From Phytophthora sp. 'mugwort' (taxonomy: Eukaryota; Oomycota; Peronosporomycetes; Peronosporales; Peronosporaceae), in assembly GCA_033558025.1 (NCBI GenBank), contig JAUCEF010000004.1:3658001-3722000 (forward strand): a DNA stretch of 64,000 bases, given 5' to 3'. Shown piece after piece: positions 54,060 through 64,000 of the stretch (within the stretch, counting starts at the first letter, position 1; each line of letters begins with the position of its first letter). A program made the translations under genes and the position numbers. A model generated the notes under the pieces. That model was given only the letters and a program-made list of their open reading frames with translations. It had not been told where the DNA came from and did no database searches.

Positions 54060-55561
54060 TCTTGTTGTTCTCGACAGCTTGAGCAACTGCACCTGAGTCC
54101 CACAAGCTCCGATTATACTACAGAAACATCATAGTTTCGAGAGTCATTGGGTTGAGACTGCGCCGCAGACGTGAGTAGACGATACCGGAGAGAGAAAAGA
54201 CGTTCAACATCATTCGAAGTTTGAGGAATCCACTTTAAATCAACGCGAGTAGGCGTTGATGTCTCCACAGCCAGCGCTGCTTCTGCGAAAGAGCGTTTCT
54301 TCGTGACTTCTGAGAACTGTTCTTCTTCCAGCAGCTCGGATGGGTCACCAGAATGCAGGAGCTTTGCCGCAGCACTACGCTCGGCACGCGAAATAGACGT
54401 TCTTCCCAGCAAGGACCTTGGTAATGCCGTTTTCAAAATCAGGAAATTTCACCACGCAGGCAAAAGCAGCCAGGTGCGTGCTTGTAATGGGGTAGTGTTT
54501 CACCACATGATCAAAAAGAACTCGAACGTCTAGCAAAGTCACAGAGTCTGTCTGAAGCTTCTTGTTGACACTCTCCAGATTCTTCAGATCATCATGAAGA
54601 GCATTCAAACGAACGTTCACCCGTGGGGTCGGGATATAGTCGGCCAGATCATCATCGACACGGTCTAGCTTGCAGTAAATCGCGAAGTAGCGGTCTATCA
54701 TAGCAAACGTGCTACTCCAGCGCGCCATTGCGAAAGACGGGCATGAGTGCGTCGACCTCCCGAAGGTGGTGCCGATTCTTGATCGTGTTCAGCTTCGCCA
54801 TCAACAGCTATACCTTCCCCGACAGATCACCGTGCTCCCGCTTGAGATCTTGCATTGCCAAATTCATCCGATGACTAGCACATCCAATCATTGGACTTGG
54901 GTCTTCTTTGCGATAGCAACATTTACCGACGATTGGTCACACACGTAGAAGCAGAGCTGGGAGGTATCAATTCCGCAGGTGTCGAGCAGATCATCGAGCA
55001 GCTCGATGATCGCGTCCGAGCCCATGTCGGATTCATCCATCAAGGTCGAGAAACACAATATGAACTTGTCTTTATCGGTGATGGCGATGACAGCCACAAA
55101 TGAGTTCCGTCTTCCGTCCAAGCCTCAATTGCGAAGCCAACTTTCTTACCGGACAATCGCGCTTTGACGCTCTTCTGCACAACCTCCTCCAGTCCGAGCA
55201 TGTGCTTCTTGAGCGTGTTGACACGCATGGATTTCAGGTTCGTGTACTCACGCGTTTTCATCTTTTCACACATGCTCAGCTCGCGATTCTCCATGATTAT
55301 ACAATCGAGCCAGTGGTAGATGTTCCGCGAGAACACATCTCTTTTCACGAACGCGTCGAGGCTTCCCTCGCGTCTTTGGATGGAGAAAAACTCATCCTCG
55401 TACGTGCTGGCGTGGCAGCGTACGAAGTGTTCCACCAGGTTTGTATACCCCGTGCCAGGGGCTTGCTTTCGGCGCTGGAAGCAAAGACGGCAGTGATAGT
55501 AGTCTCCCTCCTCAGGAACGAAGAGCGCGGAAGCGAGAGAGCTTGGGGAAATGAATGACAT
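54060..55561 (-). pseudogene. hAT transposase with BED zinc finger, broken
   Basis: The minus-strand start is ATG 55561 (MSFISPSSLASALFVPEEGD). A BED-type finger follows: YHCRLCFQRRKQAPGTGYTN, LVEHFVRCH with C-x2-C and H-x5-H spacing. The next parts are VGFAIEAWTEDGTHLW, DKDKFILCFSTLMDESDMGS, RWSSTFAMIDRYFAIYCKLD and, at the C-terminus, VDLKWIPQTSNDVERLFSLR, the hAT dimerisation core. The pieces lie in at least three frames. Compared with functional hAT proteins of about 600-700 residues, the total of about 500 codons suggests only modest loss. The 8-bp target duplication and short inverted ends could not be placed. Confidence 0.75.
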
Positions 55562-55799
55562 TGGAGGCGGGGCGCAACTTGAGGTTGGTGGGGTGTAGTG
55601 TGCGATTGAACAACGATTGCAAAATAACCAAAATGAAGGCCCCAGAATAGTTTTCGTCCTTGGGTGGCTAGCATTGCTTGGTTGGTGCCATTCGTTTCTA
55701 TATATTTGGCGGTGGGTTGCTCATTCATATTGCGCTAAATTGAAGTAGGAGGTGAATTAGTTATTGCAGTAAGTTATGGGAAATTATTATAACTGATAT

Positions 55800-56510
55800 T
55801 GATTTTTGCGGAGCCCTGCTCAGCAGGAAGAGCAACAAGAACCAGTGGAAAGGCAGCACAAGACAATTCCGCTCAAAGCTGTCAAGCCGTACCCTCAACC
55901 TGAACCGATCACGATCTCTGAAAAGGGCGGTGACAAGTTCAAACCCCAGAATGACACTAACACGGGATGCGTTCCGTACCCCGCTGTGAACGATATGGGC
56001 GAGACTAGCGGCGGTCTCCAGCATTCTGGCGGTCCGAAGGGCGGATGCCGCGGCCACGACTCGTAGGTCTACGGCCTCTCCACCTGGTTCGACGGTGGTT
56101 TGGGCCATCATGTACTCGCGGTACTTCCCAAAGGACTCGCCATCTTCTCGGCTGGGCCACCGCCACAACTGGGAGCATGTTGTTGTGTTTATTGACAACC
56201 CTGACGTATAAAGCCAAAAAACATCGGGTGCTCGCCGTCGTGGCATAGCGGGTACAACAAGTATGCCCCGTGTCCTGCTGACGTGATTGACGGAACCAGC
56301 GTCAAGGTCAAATACCAGCACTCTTGGCCGCTCAACCTCGCGTTGGATATGACCAAGGGCGCTGGTACTTTCCAGGACTTAATCATGTGGGACCAGATGT
56401 CGGATTTTGCCCACAGGGCTTTGAACGATACTAAATATGGGGACGCTAACACGCCGATGAACGACTGGAACTTCCTCGGAAAGGTTGAGAAGTCCTGGTC
56501 GTTCAAGTAA
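55800..56510 (+). pseudogene. NLP (Nep1-like, necrosis-inducing) protein pseudogene
   Basis: NLPs are secreted cytolytic toxins of oomycetes and other plant pathogens. Three consecutive pieces in different frames show the family order: a Pro/Gln-rich N-terminal part and [17 protein letters not shown] (55800-56064), the signature heptapeptide region at 56155-56175, and a C-terminal part with GTFQDLIMWDQMSD (56283-56510). The heptapeptide reads GHRHNWE, with Asn where the conserved metal-binding Asp is usual. A stop at 56062-56064, a stop after NPDV near 56208 and frame changes between pieces abolish the protein. No signal peptide is visible upstream of 55800, so the 5' end is also gone. A dead gene. 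Confidence 0.8.
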
Positions 56511-56833
56511 ATGCACAGTAATTCAGCTAGCGAACACGAATAAGCGAATGTGATGTGATCAATATATGTGAATGTTTATCCAGCAAAAGACGTGTAGATT
56601 ATCCAAAATACTCGATAGTGAACTTGAATGATTAGCCATCAGTCGAGTAATATTTAATTCTGTCGCTAAAGTCAGCACTCGCTGACAAGCATCGGGAGTT
56701 TGCAGATAGAGAATTAAAGTGTAAAAATGACTCTCTTGCACAAGAAAAAAATTATTGCTCACATATTCTCAAGTGGGAAATGCCAGTGTGAGTCATTGAC
56801 AAGGCCAAGGCATCGCACATACTTACATTAGTA

Positions 56834-58825
56834 CTTCGCTGTCCCACCAAATTATAGACAATTCATGTAATTTGGTATAGTTATAGCGATACTAACACGT
56901 AAAAGACTGGGGCACCCACGTTGGATAGCTTCCTCATAGCGCGGTCAGTGCTCCGTTTCTTAGCTGTTCATAGCGGCGTCATGCAAGTAAATAAGATTGA
57001 CGGAATCCGCACTTTGCAAGAGGAAAAAGGGTTTTATTTCGTAATTTTTAAGAAAATAGCGGTATTCAACCAATCTTTTACGGCATCACCCGATGTATTG
57101 AGCCATCTCTCAAGTACACAACAGTCAGAAACGTGCCGAATAGTCTCTATTAGGCGTCTGTTCAGGTGTTTTTTTTTTTTATCGGCTGTTATTGCGATAT
57201 GCCAAATCACAAGATTATATTATTATATCCAATCAGCTGCTACCTCGGTTTAAGACAATGATTTAGCAAATAAAACTGCATTAGAAAAATACGATTTATT
57301 GGTTAAGAATCTGAGCTGTCAGGGCTTTGTAGCCATTTTCAACAGTTGAGACTGTTGTTGTTAAAGACGTCGGACGAATGCCACTGAGCCCGACGGACTT
57401 ACGAACCCGAGGGAGCTTAAAATCATTGCCCCCTCCCCTCGTTAGAAATTATGCATTCCAGCAATTTTTGCAAAGTGAGGAAGCATTTTTGTATGGTTGA
57501 TATTTTATGCTATTAAATGCAGTCTCTATTGCTGCAATCAGCCCGTCGATCTGGCTCGTAGGCTGCCGATACTATATGGATTGAATCGCAAAAAAAAATC
57601 TAAATCCAGTATGTTACAGTCAGGCGAACGTGGTGGTTGGCTCGCCGTTTTAATGTTCCAGCCTCCTTCTTGTCCTGCTTCACCAACATCACCATGGTCT
57701 TCGTCAACATGCGGGCCGGTGTTGTCCTGTTGGACTTGAATTCTTGATGTTTTCCGTCCTGAATACGTCAGATGTCAAATGAGCATAATTAAATACGTAC
57801 CTGGCCACTTTTCGCGAATTGCCGGAAAGATTCTCTTCTTCAGCAGCCGAACGTACTCTTTTCTTGTCATGTTGATGTTTTTCGTGATAGGAGTGCCAGC
57901 AACTCGATTTTTTATGTCTTCTTGGCCTTGGTGTATTCAACAATCGGCCAAATCCCGATTTTACTGTCAAAGTCTGTCTTTTTGAAAAATTGTACCGCAG
58001 TCTCGCTACCGCTGCTAAAAACATTACCTTATCGATGTAGCGTTTGCTAGGACAAGATCGGTAAGGCAAAGCTTCATCAGCAGCCAAATAATAGCGAGAC
58101 GACGCCTTGGACATATTAAACCACTTTTCATCTATATGCACAACATCATACATTGGATCAAGGCGATACGAAAGCCCGCCTAAACAAGTATTAGATTAAA
58201 CTTATATCAGACAGTACATTGATTTTAACAATTATAGTAACATACCGATAGGTCGCTGCACGTGGGCAAGAGCCCAGGTCAGCCGCTAGAGCTTTTGCGT
58301 GTCGGTGAGCTGTGGCTTGACCCTGGAGATCAAGCGCCGCAGCACCTTGGCCTTGAGGTGACGCTGCAGCGCCGATCTTGGGATGCCGTGGCCGCCTCCA
58401 GAGCATGCACGCGCTGGCCCAACTCCTCGGGCTCAGCCGGGCCTTCATGGGCGGGTACGACCGACCCGGCTGCGCGAGAGCGGATGTGTCGTCACGCAGG
58501 CCCCAAGTGGCCTCGATGGCCGCGTGACTGAGCCCAAACGCCTTCTTGGCACGCGCGATTGTGCCGTAGCGAAGGCGGCCTTCCTTGCTGAGCTTGGAAA
58601 GGAAGACAACCACCGCGACGCGCGTTGCCGGCGTGATGTCCTTGGCGCCAAGTGTCCTCGCCATCTTGTTTCTCTTGCATTGTGAGGCCTGCAGCGAATT
58701 AGTGGTAGCTGCCAACCGTTTTAGGGTCAACGAACCCCTAGCAATATTAGCCAATAGGATCCTTACAACTATTTTGTGTAGTACACAAAAAGCCAAACTC
58801 TCCATAATTTGGTGGGACAGAGACG
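56834..58825 (-). mobile_element. TA-flanked mariner-like element
   Basis: The left end reads CTTCGCTGTCCCACCAAATT and the right end, in complement, CGTCTCTGTCCCACCAAATT; two of the first 22 bases differ. TA lies outside both ends (56832-56833 and 58826-58827). The 1,992-base element encodes a mariner transposase on the minus strand (57490-58664). The left 600 bases have no transposase text and are AT-rich, more than usual for mariners. Confidence 0.75.
57490..58664 (-). pseudogene. mariner-like transposase with one intron, broken
   Basis: ATG 58664 starts MARTLGAKDITPATRVAVVV and continues SKEGRLRYGTIARAKKAFGL, an N-terminal helix-turn-helix. After a frame change the text ALAHVQRPI joins, across a 66-nt intron (58180-58245, GTATGT...TTTAG), to GGLSYRLDPMYDVVHIDEKW (first catalytic Asp). 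Later QQDNTGPH (second Asp) and SPDCNILDLDFF (third Asp) lie in other frames near 57700-57560, so D, D and D34D-type residues remain visible. Four or more frameshifts make it inactive. Confidence 0.75.
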
Positions 58826-58827
58826 TA

Positions 58828-59897
58828 TACAGTTAACAATAAATATTTAAATTGACAAATCGGATGCAAGTCATTCTGGCGGTTTTAGCATCCCATTTTT
58901 TAATCCCTGGTGTGATACGACGCTCTACACTGTATCTCGCCTCTATTGACGCTTAACAGTATACCGGTCTCAGTGATAGAGGAAAGCGTGGTGGTTTCAA
59001 AAAAAAAGAGCGCCGCACCCTCAAAGACAACTACGAAACTCATATCGTCACATATTTATCAGTGTGCTTAAGCCCATGTTCAATCGCTACGAAGTGTAAT
59101 GCCGAAACATGTCCATGATTCAGGTCGTTTAAAAACAAATCTCATGTACATGTAGAATGAGTCATGTGAGGTCAGAGGGTCACGTCGAAGCGAATGCCAC
59201 TATTAACCTACCACTTGCTTAGAGTAATACCAGTGGAATTAGCCCCCAGGGATTCGCCAAGTCCTCGGGAGGAACTATCTCGCCTACCAAACCCCGTAGC
59301 TGAACACACAGTGCCGGGCGAGTAGGTCTTCCTGCAATTTGTTGCAGGTAAAGTTTGGGTGTTGTTTCCTGTACTCACTGTATATCTGTCATTCAATCGG
59401 CATTAGCAGCGGCAACCAGATTCCTCATTACGGGATGGAACGCGCAATTAGCATGTGTAGTAGCGGGTCCGTCTCCACGTAAACTTGTACTTGCCACGTG
59501 TATGACGCATACTTGGTCAGCGCAGACGTGTCCGCGAAATACTCGCTGTCGTCTGATCTGTGATGTACAGCTACCTACAGAAACATCTGCCGGCTATAAG
59601 ACTCCAGGACCAGCTGTCGGCGACAGGACCAATGGATTTCGAGAGAAGTAAGGTATCTCACAGAGGGTTAAGGCCGGTGGCTTGCAGGAAAGCTGCTCCT
59701 CCATCTCCATGATCGCAAGGATATCAAGGAACGGTATCATACGGAGGCACGTACCGGCACCGTCATACGAAAAATATAGTTTAGTTAGGGATCTGCGTAG
59801 TAGAGCACAGAGGTCCGAGCGGGAAAGATCAAAACTAGTTTTATTTCTAGCCTAGTGCGGCAAACTCCGGGTCTAAGAGAACGCGTGAACAAGAAGG
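58828..59897. other. Probable LTR and leader of the following gypsy element
   Basis: No coding frame is supported. Since gag of the next element starts at 59898, its 5' LTR and leader should lie here, perhaps from about 59190. I could not fix the LTR borders, because the 3' LTR is outside the window. Confidence 0.35.
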
Positions 59898-61060
59898 ATG
59901 TCTGATCGCGGGGGTGAGGCTGCTGATGACCTCGCTGCCCGTACATCGGCTATCCAGTTGGAGAACTTAGGCTCTGCGTCGCCGGGGCTGCGAGTGCAGA
60001 TTCCCCAGATCCGTGATCCGTTTGAGGATTAAGATTACGCGATACCGACGGCGAGCCCGGTAGAAGGCCCTAGTCATCTAGTAGCGGCAGCACCCGCGCT
60101 ACCGCAACCACCCCGGTGATGGTCAGACAATGCATGACCGGCGGGTGTATTTGCGGCGACGACACCGCCATCAACGCCCTGCAGACGCAGTGGGTCGGTG
60201 CGTGTATCGAGACGCACACCAAACGATCGTCAGATACCAGTTTAACGGCTCTCCGCACAGATTTCAGAGCGGCAGCGGATTGACTACTATTGAGCGAGCG
60301 AAGATAGCTCCCCATGGGAACTACGCTGTGGTCGATGATGCGATGAAGGGGCTCCACATGGAGACCAAGTGGCCGGAGCCCGAGAGTCGTATGATGCATA
60401 CATGGAGGATGTTCAGGATCGCTTTAACTTGGCGGACGTCGCGTTTGAGAATGTACAGAAACGTCTCTTCAAGTACCTGTCCGACGCGTTGGAGCCAGCA
60501 AGCTTCAGAACTGTGATATCGACTCGGCTGAGTCTGCAAGAAAACAAGAAGCTCCGACTTGAAGTCGTGCCGTTCTGTGGATGGGTTGTGAAGCTCTTGT
60601 CAGAGTATATGACGTGGTAGAAGGCTGCCGAGACTGAGGCAGTCACATCTTCCCAGCCAGATCGATCAATGCGTAATGGAGGACACGGTAACGGTCGACG
60701 ATGTACAGGACACGGTGGAGCACGCGCCTCCGGTTCCAGTAGAAACGACCGTAACGATAATGACCGAGGCAGTAATGACCGTAGTGGTAATGGTGTCACG
60801 AGTACTACTGCAACAAGTGAACGACAAGATTGGAGGAAGAGGTGGTCACGGTGGTAGGGGAGCAGGTCGTGGTGTAAGTACCACTGATCTCGCACCAAGG
60901 CCAGGGATTGTTTGTAGTGCCAGTCTCGCAGTGACGAAGCCAATACCGGAACAGAAATTGCGGCCTATCGGTGCCGTGAGTTCTCGGTGCCCGCGCCGCA
61001 ACGTTCCAAGATGTCGTCCTGGAGACGCCCGATGGACCGTTAATGCTCCGAAACCTTGAA
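59898..61060 (+). pseudogene. Ty3/gypsy gag remnant
   Basis: ATG 59898 starts MSDRGGEAADDLAARTSAIQ and runs to a stop near 60030. Further pieces read SYDAYMEDVQDRFNLADVAF and FENVQKRLFKYLSDALEPAS (gag helices), then a Gly/Arg/Asn-rich RNA-binding-like part near 60670-60860 (RNDRNDNDRGSNDRSGNG). A zinc knuckle is not seen. Frame breaks are frequent. The order fits the gypsy pol that follows. Confidence 0.55.
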
Positions 61061-61399
61061 TGTTGCATGGAAGAGTCAGATGGAGCGCTGACCTTACAGT
61101 AGATCGCCCCATTACAGAGATCCAGGGTGATAATACTGACGAATTGGTAGTTAAAGCTCGTTAGGTGACTTCGGAATGGGAGCTTGCGGAAAATGAGATA
61201 AGAACCTTAGAGTGACGTCTGGACCGACGGCGTTGCAGAAACAGTGCCGACTGCGGGCGGTCGTCCGTGAAGAGGACTTCTCGACTATCGAAGACGTCGA
61301 GCGTCACGAGACGCGAACGGCGCTGCCAACCATGGAGAAAGTGTCGCCTACTAAAGTAACATAGAGTTAGCGCACCAGTTACAAACCGCAAAAGACGAA

Positions 61400-63996
61400 A
61401 GATTGTCTGGCGCTGGTAGTGACAAGTTACTGGAGATATTGGAGCGCCAAGGAGACAACTTTCGTCTCCAGTTCGGTCAAGACCCGCCGGTCATTGTCGA
61501 GCCATTGCTTGTGCGACTGAAGCAGGGGCTAACTCGACGAAGGCACAACCTCGCCGCTATCCACCAAATGCCAGGGATTTTCCTGATAGACAAGTGGGTC
61601 AGCTGTTAGAGAGAGGGCTTCTCTAGGTGAATCATGGATCCATATGGTGTTCTGCACCGCGAATTGTCCGCAAGAAAGAACAAGCCACCGACCCCAATGC
61701 AGACCCAAGCATGACCGGGATACTTGTGGTGTTGATGCGGAAAAGGACGACATGCTGTGGTCCATGCTTGCGTTGGATGTAGTTCTGGGTGTCCTGAGGG
61801 GAAATCTCAAGTATTCTGTGTACTAGGGTGGTTTCGAGGATATTGACGGCTGCCATTTTACACCCCGATTGCCAGGAACTCTTCACGTTTGTTACGCACA
61901 GAGAGATGTACACCTCTATGCGTGTCCCGATGGGCGGCAGACGCTGTGGCGCATTGTCAGGATGTAGTCGAGGAAGCCTTCGGAGAACTTCTCGGGAAAG
62001 GGATTTTGGCCTGGCTTAACGACATATTTGGTTATGCCAAGGTTGAGGCTACACTCCTAACGCTGCTGGAGCAAGTGCTGGAGCGGCGTGAACGAGTCGG
62101 ACTGACGTCGCACGCTAAGAAGTGCCAATTCTTCGCCAAAGAAGTAAAATGGTGTGGCAAATAACTTCAGCTACGAGCGTGAAGCACAGCCGGACAGGGT
62201 CAGAGGGTTGGTAGAATTGCAGCCGCCCAGAACGGCCGCTGAGCTACATAAATTTCTCTGCGCGATTAAGGATGCGGTAGAGCATCCCGCGCTATAACGA
62301 ACTGACTCACCGATTGTATGAAATACTTGAGAAGGCTATAAAGCTCAGGGATCGAGGAAATAGAATAAATTGGCAAAGTTTTTACTAGAGGACGTGGGCT
62401 GGGGTCACGAAGAACCCGTTGCCCTAGCAGCCGTACGAGAGGCCCTACTGAGGATGGCGTCTCTTGCGCATCCTAACCCGGCTACCGGCGTGGGTCTTTA
62501 TGCCTACGCAGGCCACGACTACTGGGGAGCTGTTGTTACGCAGCTGTAGCCCGGTGAGCTACAGATGCCACTGAAAAAAGAACCACCAGTCTCTCGCGTT
62601 TCTGAGTGGAAATTTGTTGGTCCGTCCAGCCGCCGGGACACTATCGAAAAAGACGCGTGGCGAATTTTGAAGCGACGCGACGTTTGCAATATCTGCTGCT
62701 AAGACCAGCTGAATTTCGCCTGTACACAAAACATCAAAACTTAGTGTAGATTTATTTTCGACCCCCTACGTACGACGGAGCGATGGCTCGTTACCAAGCG
62801 GGCCAGTTGCAGGGGTGGACACTATTCCTAATGGCGTTTCGGTATGTGATAAAGCGCGTGCCTGGTGGGGCGAATGTATGGAGATCTCCTCAGCAGATGG
62901 GGAGCTAGCCCCAGTCTCCCAGACGAACCTGGAGCCGGTCGAGTAGCACGCCTCGTTGTATTAGAACGAATCGCGCCGCTAGATAGTGAAGATTTCGTCG
63001 GGTCGCAAGAAGACGAGATAAGAAATCTGCAAAAACAAGTCAGGGCTGTCGACGGAGACGCGACTGGAACCAAGTCACAGTGGAACGCAGAACGTAAATT
63101 CGTGGTCTATATTGATGATGCTGTATAGATACCCGAATACGCTGCAGACCTACAGCAGAGACTGTGTGCTGTCGCGCGCGCTGGCGCAAGTGGATATCGT
63201 GGGACAATGCCACGAGGCGGCCCTAACAGCAGTGTTTTGGGTTGGAAGACCATTACTGCAGACGCAGCTACGTGATACAGTGGGAGGCAGAGTCCATCGT
63301 CCGAGTGGGGATACTCTTATGGCCACTAAACCTAACGAGTTACTGCACGTCGACTGCCTCACTATAGTTGAGGGAGAAGGCGGCTACAAATACGTCCTAG
63401 TTCTGAAGGATGGTATGAGTCGATATGTCGAGCTTATACCCGGGACCCATGCTGGGTCCAAATTGGTTACCAAGGTTTCATAGGTTGGTTTAAACGATTT
63501 GATGCTGTTCTCCAGTGGGTCTCCGACCAAGGGGCCCACTTTAAGAACCAGGTGATGGAACGTCTACAACGAGCCCTAGGAGCTCATAACCACTTCACGA
63601 CGAAGCCTACACTCCGTAGGCAAATGGAGCGATTGAGGTGGCGAACAGAGAAATACACAAGAGTATGAAAGCGTTACTAAAAAACGAGAGGAAGTTCGGA
63701 TAGCACACTGGTCACAGCTGCTGTCAGTGATCCAGGCCGCCCTGAACGGCATGCCTGCCGATCGGCTGCAGGAAAAGATACCCCTCACCGTTTTTGCAGC
63801 TTTACCTGGTGGCTCACAGCTGATCGCTATCCTGCATTCTACTGACCCGGTAGAGACGACGGTCGACTGGGTAGGAGCGGAGATCGCTGATCACCTCACC
63901 TCGGTTCATGAAGCTCTGGATGGTATGCATCTCGAGATGACTAACCTGAGCGAAAGGCGGAAACGAGCTGCCCGCGAACGACATGCACGCAAGTAA
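61400..63996 (+). pseudogene. Ty3/gypsy pol (RT, RNase H, integrase), runs off the window
   Basis: RT pieces: QMPGIFLIDKWVS, HPDCQELFTFVTHREMYTSM and GILAWLNDIFGYAKVEATLL, in which the usual L-D-D-I is L-N-D-I, so the catalytic Asp pair is damaged. HAKKCQFFAKEVKWCGK is the thumb. The RNase H region appears near 62400-62530 (EALLRMASLAHPNPATGVGL), its tail near 62870 (YGDLLSRWGASPSLP). Integrase pieces: PNELLHVDCLTI (first Asp), KYVLVLKDGMSRYVELIPGT, VSDQGAHFKNQ (second) and AIEVANREIHKSMKALLKN (Glu). QAALNGMPADRLQEKIPLT leads to the end of the window. Stops occur throughout. Confidence 0.8.
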
Positions 63997-64000
63997 GGAG

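Noticed and set aside
55100..55558. 152-codon plus-strand frame
   Set aside because: It is the antisense shadow of the BED/hAT transposase, which has recognisable motifs on the minus strand.

Overview
The window looks like repeat-rich nuclear DNA of an oomycete, most likely a Phytophthora or a close relative (Peronosporales). The case rests on very short spliceosomal introns (about 50-66 nt), oomycete-style retroelements (a non-LTR element whose ORF1 carries an OTU-like domain, and several Ty3/gypsy and Ty1/copia families), an ankyrin-repeat protein of the oomycete WLHxNRSEGC type, a Nep1-like (NLP) pseudogene, and secreted glycine-rich proteins. No bacterial operon, tRNA, rRNA or CRISPR array was recognised.

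Layout: 1-3.0 kb is a truncated non-LTR retrotransposon. 3.0-3.5 kb holds a peptide-transporter scrap and a small two-exon gene. 3.7-5.7 kb is a decayed Helitron. 6-13.4 kb is nested retroelement debris, including two gypsy pol ends pointing in opposite directions. 15.0-16.1 kb is an intact bHLH/PAS-like regulator (minus strand). 19.9-21.9 kb is an intact ankyrin-repeat gene (minus strand). 22.7-25.2 kb holds pogo-, Harbinger- and hAT-like transposase remains. 25.5-29.9 kb is an internally deleted gypsy element with a 5' LTR. 30.6-40.7 kb is the most distinctive part: a large imperfect inverted repeat carrying divergently transcribed secreted glycine-rich protein genes, with a third decayed unit, a copia fragment and a small TA-flanked inverted-repeat element in the spacer. 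41.5-46 kb holds piggyBac and copia remains. 46.5-48.8 kb is a DDE transposase remnant. 49.5-51.5 kb and 56.8-58.8 kb are two TA-flanked Tc1/mariner-superfamily elements whose ends I could locate, each with a 66-nt intron in its transposase. Between them lie a start-lost small secreted protein gene, a hAT transposase remnant and the NLP pseudogene. 59.9-64 kb is a decayed gypsy element that runs off the window.

Few genes look functional: the bHLH regulator, the ankyrin protein, four intact glycine-rich protein genes (two pairs) and possibly the small two-exon gene. The glycine-rich genes form a unit, called A-B-C-D here: A is a piece of unrelated coding sequence, B and D are divergent secreted protein genes, and C is the shared intergenic region. 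The unit is present once on the left, once plus a fragment on the right in inverted orientation, and once as a decayed copy between them. The rest is transposon sediment typical of gene-sparse, effector-bearing oomycete regions. All functional names rest on reading motifs by eye; no database search was possible.
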